Origin: Bacteroidales bacterium
GTDB taxonomy: Bacteria; Bacteroidota; Bacteroidia; Bacteroidales; Muribaculaceae
Length of the DNA: 55,398 nt
Direction: 5' to 3'
Assembly (NCBI GenBank): GCA_015061085.1
Contig: SUXG01000013.1
Span: forward strand, 1-55,398
This document shows positions 9,301 to 16,556 of this stretch, piece by piece; position 1 is the first letter of the stretch, and every line of letters begins with the position of its first letter. The translations under genes were made by a program, and so were the position numbers. The notes below the pieces were generated by a model. It was not told where the DNA came from. It ran no database searches and saw only the letters and a program-made list of their open reading frames with translations.

Positions 9301-9796
9301 AATCCAACCCTATAATCTGTGGTAACTCCTCCCAATTGACCTTTTCTTCTACGTATTGTCCGTTGATATAATTTATTTTGTAGAGTAGTGTTATAGGATT
9401 GTCATATCTTGAGCGGTTGAATTTCAAGTGACACTCGGCACGATAGGTAATGCCATTGTTGGCAAGAAACGTCAGTTTGCTATAACCGTTTTTCTTTCCT
9501 CGCGTTAATATATTTCGACAATCGGTCGGAACCAAACGATTTTTCTCATCATCGTCTATTGGGCCGAATATCTCTATCGAATGACCACGATCTCCTTTTT
9601 TTCGAGTGTATCGAGGAGTGATTTTATACAAAGCAAGGCATATGGCATCGAGGATGGTCGATTTGCCACTGCCTGTCGGACCGACGATGCTGAAGATATT
9701 GCTATTGCCTAAAGCTCCGTCTTCAAAATTAATCACTTCACCGTCTTGTCTGTCAAGCGATGCCAAATTTAGAATTTCAAGTTTAATGAATTTCAT
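6398..9796 (-). CDS. sbcC: Exonuclease SbcC, ATPase/coiled-coil subunit
   Basis: I place the start at the ATG at 9796 (MKFIKLEILNLASL), 5 bases after the sbcD stop; an in-frame extension upstream to 9898 runs back through the sbcD 3' end and is not needed. The 1132-residue protein has Walker A GPTGSGKST at residues 39-47, long coiled coils, and a zinc hook CPLCGAEHH near residue 567. The ABC signature SLSGGETF and Walker B LFIDEGFGTLD lie near the C terminus. With SbcD it forms the Mre11-Rad50-type complex that cuts hairpins and processes DNA ends or protein-blocked breaks. Length and order are typical of the family. It is transcribed from the promoter upstream of sbcD. Confidence 0.95.
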   Translation of the reverse strand: MKFIKLEILNLASLDRQDGEVINFEDGALGNSNIFSIVGPTGSGKSTILDAICLALYKITPRYTRKKGDRGHSIEIFGPIDDDEKNRLVPTDCRNILTRGKKNGYSKLTFLANNGITYRAECHLKFNRSRYDNPITLLYKINYINGQYVEEKVNWEELPQIIGLDFDQFIRTVLIAQGSFAKFLTASEDERYILLEKIIGSEHLYSAITNKIKTHKDNANKAYTTIATEIDADNIYIKSDEELLQLDKQIAILENERNTLINTIKKNEECQKWYADNDKLIQTIQKLQEDYASANQSLEKAGNDIENLKLYDSMQEGIGILKNLKDLNTRQNNTKSEIAKLEKEVDNKNSELKTENENLEKLNNERDAIKNQIAELKPRIDEAHKLKGFIESKEIIYNSNLTNKTNIEKELYNAKQELKTNNELIDKEEKNKQNALKNAEITKSQIENERNSLENKHKAIESELEIKQQLIVNHDIKKMRNSHIHLSTVISELNIALSHIKSLASKRLERENNIAKRDAEYKALAIISEQLKSLSVEKLEGEVSALTKVVNLMDCNDWRTQRDLLIEGKPCPLCGAEHHPYKADNNIYQKVFNETERELKTKSAELKRQREEQSKLNADLATANANIKNISAAIDNLKDEIEQISNDLELIANKHSYFTDNENKLAAKISELQETHRLLTDDIKRYDEITTEINSLQKEKDKSIKAKESFENKAKEQTDILQNNIQNINERLTQFKSQVPQLEKIYKEKEANLNEAIIVCNSSSNELSELREKFKSLLGGKDPNDVETTINSQKEETEKKVEQKVSIINKLNNDKTNIEGKLSVQNDELNKLNNSIEIEKGNLNKCIEQYNADTQRVKTISVADVELMLNERDWITLRQHIQLLTENKVQSETRLNDAIKAHQEHYKSQPTESLNELIELYHELKEKEKDDTELTSAKITRDRHNDAIKRIGSKIEELKSAEENINDWNAIHKAIGNDGKMLRKIAQCYTLGFLVEHANNEIRKFNNRFELRQVKNSLGIRVIDHDRADDIREITSLSGGETFIVSLGLALGLSALSSRNISFENLFIDEGFGTLDPDTLAIVIDSLAMLQSSQNKKVGVISHTDTMSERITTQIRVIKNGNTGSSHIEIHP

Positions 9797-9801
9797 AGTA
9801 G

Positions 9802-11058
9802 TTAGTCGTTGATTTCTGATTTTACGTCTTTTATTAGTTCGTTCAGCAGTGCTTCTTGACGATTGGTCATTTCGCTTCCATGCATGAGATAGAAACATTC
9901 TTTTAACGTTTCGATCGGATTGCGGTTTAAAATGTCATCGATGCTGGTGATTTTTTGAGATCCACTGATTGTGTGAACTTCAATCTGCTCAATGACTTTT
10001 TGAATCTTACAGAGCACAACATTTTTACTATTGATGATCTCCTCGAGTTCTTTGATTTCATCATTGTTTATAATATTTTGTTTAACCTTGATGACTAAAT
10101 ATTCGAAATCATCACCAAGTTTGCCGTCGATTCTATCGATGAGCGAGTTGCTTATTAATCGTTTCAATTCCTTTACAGATATCGATTCGTCATTTTCCGG
10201 TAGAATACGCAGACGATGTTGAGGTGTATAGACGAGTTGTTGGACTTTAATCTTTTCTTTGTCGTTAATCGAGATAAGATCAACGCCATGCTTATAGTCT
10301 TTTTCAGCAAATGACATAGGAAGTATGCTGCCGGTGTAGCGAGCCCAATCTGTATTCCAAATATGTTGTCGTTTATGGATATGTCCGCAAGTGAAATATT
10401 CCGGATGATTGTTCCAACCTTCAATGTTTACCTCTTCTTGACCTCCAATAACAATTTTCTCGCTTGCGTCTTTTGATGCTATTTCTGCACCTTTGGCATA
10501 CATATGTGCCATCATCACAAGTTTGCTCGTGGGGTAAAGTTTGCGAGCTCTTTGGGTAAGTTCTGAGAGGATGTGTTTGACACCGGCAGAATAATCAGAG
10601 TTGTACACGATGTCGCTTCTAAGGTATGGAACAGCGATAACTGCCACTTCATCGTTTATAGGAATAATTAAATCGTCGAAATCTATCTGCCAGTGTCCGG
10701 ACTCTTCATCATTTACCCAAGAGCGATGAATGTTTCCTCGGATTTCTATATTATTATGCGATAATATCGGTCGAGGCGCTTCGAGTCGGCTTGCCGAGTC
10801 GTGGTTGCCTGCTGTAATGATAATCTTCATAGTCGGACAAATCATTGCAGCTTGAGATAAAAAATTGTAGTACAATGATTGTGCTGCGGCAGAGGGGTTG
10901 CCGTTGTCAAAAATATCCCCGGCGACAAGAAGTGCTTCCGGACGATGTTCTTCTAATTGTTGGAGCAGCCATTTTAGAAAATGTTCATGCTCAGAAAGTC
11001 TATCGTTACCGTGAAAAAGATTTCCTAAATGCCAATCGCTTGTCGCAATTATTTTCAT
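9802..11058 (-). CDS. sbcD: Exonuclease SbcD, nuclease subunit
   Basis: The 418-residue protein is a calcineurin-type metallophosphoesterase. Metal-binding motifs are visible in order: SDWHLG (residues 6-11), GDIFDNG, AGNHDS and CGHIHKRQ. The C-terminal third is the capping domain that contacts SbcC. SbcD gives the Mn-dependent 3'-5' exonuclease and endonuclease activity of the SbcCD complex. The start MKIIATSDWHLG is fixed by the first motif. It is the first gene of the sbcDC unit, with a -7 element about 100 bases upstream. Confidence 0.95.
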   Translation of the reverse strand: MKIIATSDWHLGNLFHGNDRLSEHEHFLKWLLQQLEEHRPEALLVAGDIFDNGNPSAAAQSLYYNFLSQAAMICPTMKIIITAGNHDSASRLEAPRPILSHNNIEIRGNIHRSWVNDEESGHWQIDFDDLIIPINDEVAVIAVPYLRSDIVYNSDYSAGVKHILSELTQRARKLYPTSKLVMMAHMYAKGAEIASKDASEKIVIGGQEEVNIEGWNNHPEYFTCGHIHKRQHIWNTDWARYTGSILPMSFAEKDYKHGVDLISINDKEKIKVQQLVYTPQHRLRILPENDESISVKELKRLISNSLIDRIDGKLGDDFEYLVIKVKQNIINNDEIKELEEIINSKNVVLCKIQKVIEQIEVHTISGSQKITSIDDILNRNPIETLKECFYLMHGSEMTNRQEALLNELIKDVKSEIND

Positions 11059-11154
11059 GTGAAATAAGATTTGAATTAATTGGGATTGTAAATTCTGAAA
11101 ACATTAAGTTGTAGATTAGCCTGTCTGTAGAGTAATCGTTCGCTCAATATTATG

Positions 11155-11162
11155 CAAAATTA
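11155..11162 (-). promoter_or_regulatory. -7 promoter element of sbcDC
   Basis: On the reverse strand this reads TAATTTTG. Transcription would start near 11148, leaving a leader of about 90 bases before sbcD. Confidence 0.5.
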
Positions 11163-11241
11163 TTAAAAAGGATTATAACAGAATAATATTCTTCGGTAAA
11201 TTATTCCCCATAAAAGGAATTAATTTGAGTCTGGATATATA

Positions 11242-11275
11242 AAATGCTCTCACTTCAATCGAATTGAGAGCATTT
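11242..11275 (-). terminator. Terminator of the AspT/YidE-type transporter gene
   Basis: Arms 11242-11252 and 11265-11275 form a perfect 11-bp stem (AAATGCTCTCA/TGAGAGCATTT). It lies just downstream of the reverse-strand gene ending at 11299. Confidence 0.75.
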
Positions 11276-11298
11276 ATGAATTGTCGATTAATTCTGTT

Positions 11299-12996
11299 TT
11301 AGCTGCAGAAGATGAGAATCATCAGCTGTGCGACTATGACACGCATAAACATTGTGATAGGATAGACTGTGGTGTAAGCGACAGCAGGCGTGTCATTATT
11401 AGCTACTTTGTTACCGTATGCCAATGCCGGCGGATCGGTGTAACCACCACTCATAAGACCCATGATTGTGAGGTAGTTGAGTTTGTATTTTCCACGAGCA
11501 ATGATGCCTACTACAATCAATGGTACTACGGTGATGATGAAACCATAGAGCACCCACATCATACCGGTAGAGTTGAACACCGTGCTGACGAAGTCCTTAC
11601 CTGCCGCAATGCCGACCGAAGCCAAGAACAAGCAGATACCGATTTCGCGCAGCAAGAGGTTGGCCGACGAACTGGTGTAGGTGATGAGGTGGAATTTATG
11701 ACCGTAACGGCTGATGAGGATTGCGATGATGAGCGGACCACCGGCAAGACCGAGTTTCATCGGAACTGACATGCCCGGAACTTGCAAAGGAATGCTACCG
11801 ACAAGGATGCCGAGGAAAATACCGATGAACATTGTGATGAGGTTAGGCTCGTTGAGAAGCTTCACCGAGTTGCCGAGACGGCTTGCGAGGCGGTCGATGT
11901 CTTCCACCTTGCCGACCACAGTCAAGCGGTCACCAATCTGGAGACGAAGGTTAGGCGACGCGAGAAGTTCGACACCGGCACGAGTGACGCGAGTGGCATT
12001 TAGTTTGAAACCCATAGGAAGACGCATCTGGCCGATTTTGACACCATTATATTCAGGCTTAGTCACCAAGATGCGACGCGAAACGACAGGACCATGTGCT
12101 TGCTCCCAGTTCTTCTCGATGATTGGACCGATGAAGCGTTGGAATATCTCTTCGTCTTGCACTGAGATGACGAGCAATAGCATGTCGTCCATTTCGATTA
12201 CATCGTCTGATGTCGGGATAACGAGTTGACCATTAGGCTTTTCGATACGAGAGATGACGAAATTGCAAGAGATGATAGTGTGCAATTTGCTGATTGTAAG
12301 GCCGCTGATGAGGTCGTTGGTCACCTTGAATGTCACGACGTGAGGCTTGAGGAGCGAATCATTCTTTTCGTCTTCTATATCCTTGATTTCCTTATCTACA
12401 TCGATGCGGAAAATCTTGCGAATGACAATCATTGTGATGATGATACCGATCACGCCGAGAGGATAAGCTGCTGCGTAACCCATCGACATTTGCTCGGCTG
12501 CGTTGCCGGAAGCATTTTCTGCCACCTGTGCCAATGTCTGCTGAGCTGCACCAAGACCCGGAGTGTTGGTCACCGCTCCACTCATGATGCCGACCATCTG
12601 CTCGATAGATGTCGCGCCGTTGCTGCCACCTTGGATAAAGTAGATGGCAATCATGATGAGCGCATTAAGGCCGATGCCGGTCAGAGCCAATGCGTTGAGC
12701 TTGATACCCCCCTCCTTGAATGAAGAAAAGAAGCCAGGACCGACTTGCATACCGATGGAGAAGATGAAGAGTATCAGACCGAACTCTTGCACAAATTTCA
12801 GAGTACTTGTCTCGACGATGTAGCCGAAGTGTCCCATCACAATGCCTACAAAGAGCACGAATGTCACACCCAATGACACTCCGAAAATCTTGATTTTACC
12901 CAAATAAATACCACAAAAGATGACAAGCGAATACAGCAGTATCGAGCTCGCCAACGATGTAGTGCCGGGTCTAAGTAAATCTATTAACCATTCCAT
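11299..12996 (-). CDS. AspT/YidE-family permease with two RCK_C domains
   Basis: The 565-residue inner-membrane protein shows two blocks of about five transmembrane helices (residues ~15-200 and ~385-565). Between them lie two soluble TrkA_C/RCK_C domains (~205-290 and ~300-380, the second with LLASPNLRLQIGDRLTVVG). This is the architecture of the aspartate:alanine exchanger family (AspT, YidE, YbjL). Glycine-rich motifs such as MSGAVTNTPGLGAAQQ in the first block and LMSGGYTDPPALAYG in the second match the internal repeat of the family. The substrate is unknown; a dicarboxylate or amino acid is likely, and YbjL-type members have been linked to succinate/glutamate export. It is a single-gene unit with its own promoter and terminator. 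Confidence 0.85.
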   Translation of the reverse strand: MEWLIDLLRPGTTSLASSILLYSLVIFCGIYLGKIKIFGVSLGVTFVLFVGIVMGHFGYIVETSTLKFVQEFGLILFIFSIGMQVGPGFFSSFKEGGIKLNALALTGIGLNALIMIAIYFIQGGSNGATSIEQMVGIMSGAVTNTPGLGAAQQTLAQVAENASGNAAEQMSMGYAAAYPLGVIGIIITMIVIRKIFRIDVDKEIKDIEDEKNDSLLKPHVVTFKVTNDLISGLTISKLHTIISCNFVISRIEKPNGQLVIPTSDDVIEMDDMLLLVISVQDEEIFQRFIGPIIEKNWEQAHGPVVSRRILVTKPEYNGVKIGQMRLPMGFKLNATRVTRAGVELLASPNLRLQIGDRLTVVGKVEDIDRLASRLGNSVKLLNEPNLITMFIGIFLGILVGSIPLQVPGMSVPMKLGLAGGPLIIAILISRYGHKFHLITYTSSSANLLLREIGICLFLASVGIAAGKDFVSTVFNSTGMMWVLYGFIITVVPLIVVGIIARGKYKLNYLTIMGLMSGGYTDPPALAYGNKVANNDTPAVAYTTVYPITMFMRVIVAQLMILIFCS

Positions 12997-13036
12997 ATTA
13001 TTATGATTTTCTTGTTTGCCGATAGATTATATTCTG

Positions 13037-13044
13037 CAAAGGTA
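13037..13044 (-). promoter_or_regulatory. -7 promoter element of the AspT/YidE-type gene
   Basis: Reverse strand TACCTTTG, followed by CAG. It lies 41 bases upstream of the ATG at 12996. Confidence 0.65.
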
Positions 13045-13203
13045 CAAATTTTTCTCTTTTCTTGTCCTAATTTTTACCAAATAATCTCCTAACACCAAAA
13101 ATGATGTTTACAGAAGTCGGTTGCGACCGATAGAACACCCAAAGCCAAGAATCAACGGCACATCATCGTATGTATATCGTAAAAGAGATGTGACTTAGAT
13201 AAT

Positions 13204-14415
13204 TTATAACGTCGCTGAATCATATTTGAAGCAAGGCGTTAAACTACCATCAATTTCGAGACTATACCATATATTATCTTTTTCAAGAAGTATTCTTCTT
13301 TTTTGAGATGTGAGTATTGCTTGTGCGTAACCAAGAATAGGTTGAGATAATTGTATTCCGTGTAAATATCCAGTTTTTGTATTCCTACGTATTAGTTGCA
13401 CATTCCAAATGTCGCGTTCAGAATACATTGCAGAAGAATAATTATCTTTTATAACATTCCCCAAGTTGCCAATCACACTAATTACACCTTTTTTTTCAAC
13501 AATACAGAAAGTACTGTTTAATGTATAAACATTATCATATCCGATATCATTAAGGATATTTTCGGCTAAATCTATGTATTTCCAACAATCATTCTCTTTA
13601 ACAAAATAAAATCCAGGAGTGTAGTATGCATACTTTATATCATTATACCATTTTTGTAACAATAAATATCCCTCATTATCAATGAGATTCTTCAGCCCAG
13701 AATTTTCATCAGTTATAACATTTAATGTTTCATAACTTTGTGATAAAAACTCTTTTACTTGTTTCCCACATCGATGACAAATATGTCTTGTTTGGTATAA
13801 TCCATCATCAGGAAGAGGTTCTAAATGTCGTAATTCTGCCTGTTTCCCATCTTTAAAATTTGCGTATATTATGCCCTCATGAAATGAATACGCTACATTT
13901 TGTGAAAAATTACGAAGATTCTTTTCAAAAGATTTCAATAATAATTTGCCATTCATATCCATTAGATTGCTCTTCCAATTTCTTTTTACTAAGAAATAAC
14001 CATTAACAAAAGGATAAACTTGATCAAACCATTCGTCAGAAAGAATAATCCCATTACTTAAGACAACATTTGCTTTTTCGCTATAATCTGCTACGGGAAT
14101 GCAACCATATCGGTTTATTAATTCATCTTTATTGTTATCTTTCACTAGATAATAACCCTCCGAGAAATATGTAATATTTCGTACCCCTTTTTGAAGTATT
14201 TTTTCACCAGATGATTTGAGTATATTATTTAATGTATGATAATTTCCATGACCAAGTGGATCTGGAATGATTTCCAATGGACCAGTATCATTAATTGTTA
14301 ACTCATCTTTTATATACTCGCCATTTGAACCCACTATGCACCACCCCTTATATGGAACAAAAGCACGTTCTTGATTATCAAAGAAAATATCGGCGGACAA
14401 TACGCTTACGCTCAT
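13204..14415 (-). CDS. WG-repeat-like protein, probably exported
   Basis: The 403-residue protein consists of divergent repeats of about 40-50 residues in the WG/KWG style, such as GYYLVKDNNKDELINRYG, GYFLVKRNWKSNLMDMNGKLL and GFYFVKENDCWKYIDLAENIL, alternating with short beta hairpins. A CHRCGK (CxxC) motif lies near residue 215. Such repeats usually form beta-solenoid or propeller-like binding domains; function unknown. The annotated ATG gives MSVSVLSADIFF, which is only the hydrophobic end of a signal peptide. The in-frame codons just upstream read KLHKIISFI and would complete it, but no standard start codon precedes them. The true start is therefore uncertain. It follows a 70-codon ORF by 11 bases. 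Confidence 0.6.
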   Translation of the reverse strand: MSVSVLSADIFFDNQERAFVPYKGWCIVGSNGEYIKDELTINDTGPLEIIPDPLGHGNYHTLNNILKSSGEKILQKGVRNITYFSEGYYLVKDNNKDELINRYGCIPVADYSEKANVVLSNGIILSDEWFDQVYPFVNGYFLVKRNWKSNLMDMNGKLLLKSFEKNLRNFSQNVAYSFHEGIIYANFKDGKQAELRHLEPLPDDGLYQTRHICHRCGKQVKEFLSQSYETLNVITDENSGLKNLIDNEGYLLLQKWYNDIKYAYYTPGFYFVKENDCWKYIDLAENILNDIGYDNVYTLNSTFCIVEKKGVISVIGNLGNVIKDNYSSAMYSERDIWNVQLIRRNTKTGYLHGIQLSQPILGYAQAILTSQKRRILLEKDNIWYSLEIDGSLTPCFKYDSATL

Positions 14416-14426
14416 AATAAAACTTA

Positions 14427-14639
14427 TTATTTTATGAAGTTTACAGCAATTGCAATAATAGATAATCCAAATATTATATCGTGAATTTGTTGTTCATAAG
14501 ATTTGTTATCAGACAAATCAAATGGTACAATAGATAATTTTAATCCAAACTCTTCCTTGATTTCTTCATACACAAAGTCCGGCAAACTTTGAGTAAATTT
14601 TTCAGAATAAGGATATGTTGAGTCCAACAGCAAATGCAA
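14427..14639 (-). CDS. Small ORF of unknown function without an ATG
   Basis: The frame codes for up to 70 residues with no Met codon; only TTG or CTG could start it (14639, or the TTGs a few codons on). The product has an acidic middle (VYEEIKEEFGLKL) and a hydrophobic C terminus (IIFGLSIIAIAVNFIK), possibly a tail anchor. A TAATTTTG element overlaps its first codons, so a start near 14627 would be almost leaderless. It may be a real small protein, or a frameshifted 5' piece of the WG-repeat gene. I do not recognise a family. Confidence 0.3.
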   Translation of the reverse strand: MHLLLDSTYPYSEKFTQSLPDFVYEEIKEEFGLKLSIVPFDLSDNKSYEQQIHDIIFGLSIIAIAVNFIK

Positions 14640-14644
14640 AATTA
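14637..14644 (-). promoter_or_regulatory. -7 promoter element of the small ORF/WG-repeat unit
   Basis: Reverse strand TAATTTTG. The predicted start of transcription near 14630 lies inside the 70-codon ORF, which limits where that ORF can begin. Confidence 0.5.
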
Positions 14645-14995
14645 GTAAAAGTTTGAGAAAAAACGATTTTTAGGTGTGTCAAAATCTAATTTTTCTCTTG
14701 GTCTTCGGTGTTGATGGTGGTTTCTAATACTTAATGTTAAGTAGTGGCGTGATTAATTTTACCTAAAAATAGTGATTGTGAGATATAAAAAATAGTAGTA
14801 ATTTTGCAATGTGAAAATCAGAAAGATTTTATTGAGTAAAATCAATAGAAAAGCCAGGTATGATTTGCATAGTTTAGGGTTATTAGTTATTATAGTTAGA
14901 AAATGAATTAGTGGTGCCGGCATAATGCTTGTGCCACAATCATTGTGTAGGTCTAATCTGTCGTTGTATGCGACGGATTTTAGTAAAAAAATAAT
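14645..14995. other. Divergent intergenic region upstream of the hemerythrin gene
   Basis: It holds the promoter at 14799-14806 and a leader of about 180 bases before the hemerythrin gene. A short palindromic stretch CTTAATGTTAAG lies near 14730-14741. No gene or known riboswitch is evident. Confidence 0.4.
14799..14806 (+). promoter_or_regulatory. Promoter of the hemerythrin/LuxR operon
   Basis: TAATTTTG at -7 with ATTG 20 bases upstream (14775-14778), close to the Bacteroidota -33/-7 spacing. Confidence 0.6.
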
Positions 14996-15700
14996 ATGAT
15001 GATGCAAAGACGAAAATATATAGTGTCGGATAAAATGTCGGATCTTATCTCTGAGAATTACTTTTTGATTCAAGTGATAAGCCGATTCGGCATAAAGGTG
15101 GGGGTTGGCGATAAAAGCGTATCGGAAGTGTGTGAGAAATTCGGTGTAGATTGCACGACATTTCTTACTGTAGTCAATTTTATTCAAGACGGATATTCAA
15201 AAGTCGAGAATTTGTCGGAATTGAGTGTCACTTCATTGATCGATTATCTCAAGCAGTCGCATATCTATTTCCTTGAATATTGTCTGCCGGCGATCAGACG
15301 AAAATTAGTCGAGGGAATAACGCTGAGTTCAGAGGATGTGTCATTTTTGATACTGAAATTTTTTGATGAATACACTTCCGAAGTGCGACTTCACATGGAG
15401 CATGAAGAACAATCCGTTTTTGCCTACGTCAATCGATTGATAAGTGGAGAAGTTGAAGATGATTATAAAATTTCGACATATAGCGATCATCATGAGCAAG
15501 TCGGCAATAAACTGAAAGAATTGAAAAATATTTTGATAAGATATTGTCCGAATAATGCCGATGTCAATCTTCTCAACGATGCTTTGTATGACATCTATCG
15601 TTGCGAGCAAGAGCTTGAAAGTCATTGCATGATAGAAGACTATGTGTTTACACCTGCAGTCATGAAATTAGAAAGGAGGGTAAAAGACAATGAGCGGTAA
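14996..15700 (+). CDS. Hemerythrin-domain protein, RIC/YtfE-like
   Basis: The 234-residue cytoplasmic protein starts with an ScdA_N-like helical segment (residues ~15-65, YFLIQVISRFGIKVGVGDKSVSEVCEKFG). A hemerythrin four-helix domain follows (~80-225) with metal-ligand candidates in HMEHEEQSVF, YSDHHEQV and ELESHCMIEDYVFTP. Family members carry a diiron site and take part in iron-sulfur cluster repair or sensing of nitric oxide and oxygen. Three ATGs stand in a row at 14996, 14999 and 15002; the first is used here. The next gene overlaps its last 11 bases, so the two proteins probably act together, this one as sensor. A regulatory rather than repair role is an inference. Confidence 0.8.
   Translation: MMMQRRKYIVSDKMSDLISENYFLIQVISRFGIKVGVGDKSVSEVCEKFGVDCTTFLTVVNFIQDGYSKVENLSELSVTSLIDYLKQSHIYFLEYCLPAIRRKLVEGITLSSEDVSFLILKFFDEYTSEVRLHMEHEEQSVFAYVNRLISGEVEDDYKISTYSDHHEQVGNKLKELKNILIRYCPNNADVNLLNDALYDIYRCEQELESHCMIEDYVFTPAVMKLERRVKDNER
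15672..15680 (+). promoter_or_regulatory. Unusually strong Shine-Dalgarno sequence inside the hemerythrin gene
   Basis: AAAGGAGGG lies 9 bases before the ATG at 15690, within the last codons of the hemerythrin gene. Bacteroidota genes rarely carry such a sequence, and it supports the choice of the overlapping start. Confidence 0.6.
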
Positions 15701-16289
15701 CGATAAATTACATATTATTGTCGCAGAGACATCTCCGATAATCGGTAACGGTATATTGCATTGCCTTAGCATAATACCTGATATGCAAATAAAGGTTGTC
15801 GAGGTCAATACATACGCTGATTTGGTGGATTGTATTAAATCGACGAATCCGGAGATTGTGATAGTAAATCCGACATTTGGAGGCTCATTCGATCCTCAGC
15901 AATTAAAAGCAGATGCCAATAGAGAATATAAGTTGATGGCAATAGAGGTGGGTGTCATGGATAAGCATGCTCGTTCGCTTTATGACGCAACGTTGTCGAT
16001 AGTCGATGATTTGAAGACAATGACTCAAAAGGTTAAGGAGTTGATAAAATCAGATGATGAACCGACTGACGATAAAGAGACTTTGAGCCAACGTGAGAAA
16101 GAAATCATCCGATTGGTGGTCAAAGGTTTGACAAATAAAGAAATAGCAGACGAGTTGTATTTGTCGGTTTATACAGTCAACACGCATCGCAGAAACATTT
16201 CTCGCAAATTAGAAATTCATAGTGCGACCGGACTGACCATCTACGCAATAGTCAACCAGCTCGTCGATCTCTCCGAAATCAAAATGTAA
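15690..16289 (+). CDS. NarL/LuxR-type response regulator with a degenerate receiver
   Basis: The 199-residue protein has a receiver-like N-terminal domain (~8-120) and a GerE/LuxR helix-turn-helix (~132-195, LSQREKEIIRLVVKGLTNKEIA...VNTHRRNISRKL). The receiver lacks its usual acidic residues. The segment where the phospho-acceptor Asp is expected reads EIVIVNPTFGG (Asn), and the acidic pair after strand 1 reads VAETSP. Phosphorylation is therefore unlikely, and the domain may respond to the hemerythrin protein by direct contact. It binds DNA as a transcription regulator, target unknown. A strong Shine-Dalgarno sequence and an 11-base overlap suggest translational coupling to the hemerythrin gene. 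Confidence 0.85.
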   Translation: MSGNDKLHIIVAETSPIIGNGILHCLSIIPDMQIKVVEVNTYADLVDCIKSTNPEIVIVNPTFGGSFDPQQLKADANREYKLMAIEVGVMDKHARSLYDATLSIVDDLKTMTQKVKELIKSDDEPTDDKETLSQREKEIIRLVVKGLTNKEIADELYLSVYTVNTHRRNISRKLEIHSATGLTIYAIVNQLVDLSEIKM

Positions 16290-16492
16290 ATAATTAATAA
16301 TAAGATAGATTCTATAATTATTTGGATTTTAGAGTTTGCTTCAGTTAAGATATGCAGTGAGGGCTACTGTGTGTCTTTTTTTAGGTGTATTATAAATCGT
16401 TGATTATCAACATGTAATGCTTTGGTATTGGAAAGTTTATGTAAAGTTGAAAAATAATTGCCTAAAAATTTGCATCTATAATTATGATACAT

Positions 16493-16500
16493 TAACTTTG
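16493..16500 (+). promoter_or_regulatory. Promoter of the beta-helix/LRR operon
   Basis: TAACTTTG at -7 with TTTG at 16469-16472, exactly 20 bases apart, is a near-perfect Bacteroidota promoter. The ATG follows at 16557. No comparable promoter was seen before the next four genes. Confidence 0.7.
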
Positions 16501-16556
16501 CGCATAGAAAAGCTTTTCTGAACTTTATTTATTATTTTTTAAAATTTTTATTTATA

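Noticed and set aside
6398..9898. Upstream start of sbcC at 9898
   Set aside because: The extra 34 residues (MFLSHAWKRND...) overlap the sbcD 3' end and are unlike any SbcC; the ATG at 9796 gives the canonical MKFIKLEILN start.
11281..12723. Long forward ORFs opposite the AspT/YidE-type gene
   Set aside because: They are antisense shadows of a gene with clear membrane and RCK_C features; their His/Asp/Cys-rich products match no known pattern.
14759..15187. 142-codon reverse ORF opposite the hemerythrin gene
   Set aside because: It is antisense to a well-supported gene and to its promoter, with composition typical of a shadow frame.
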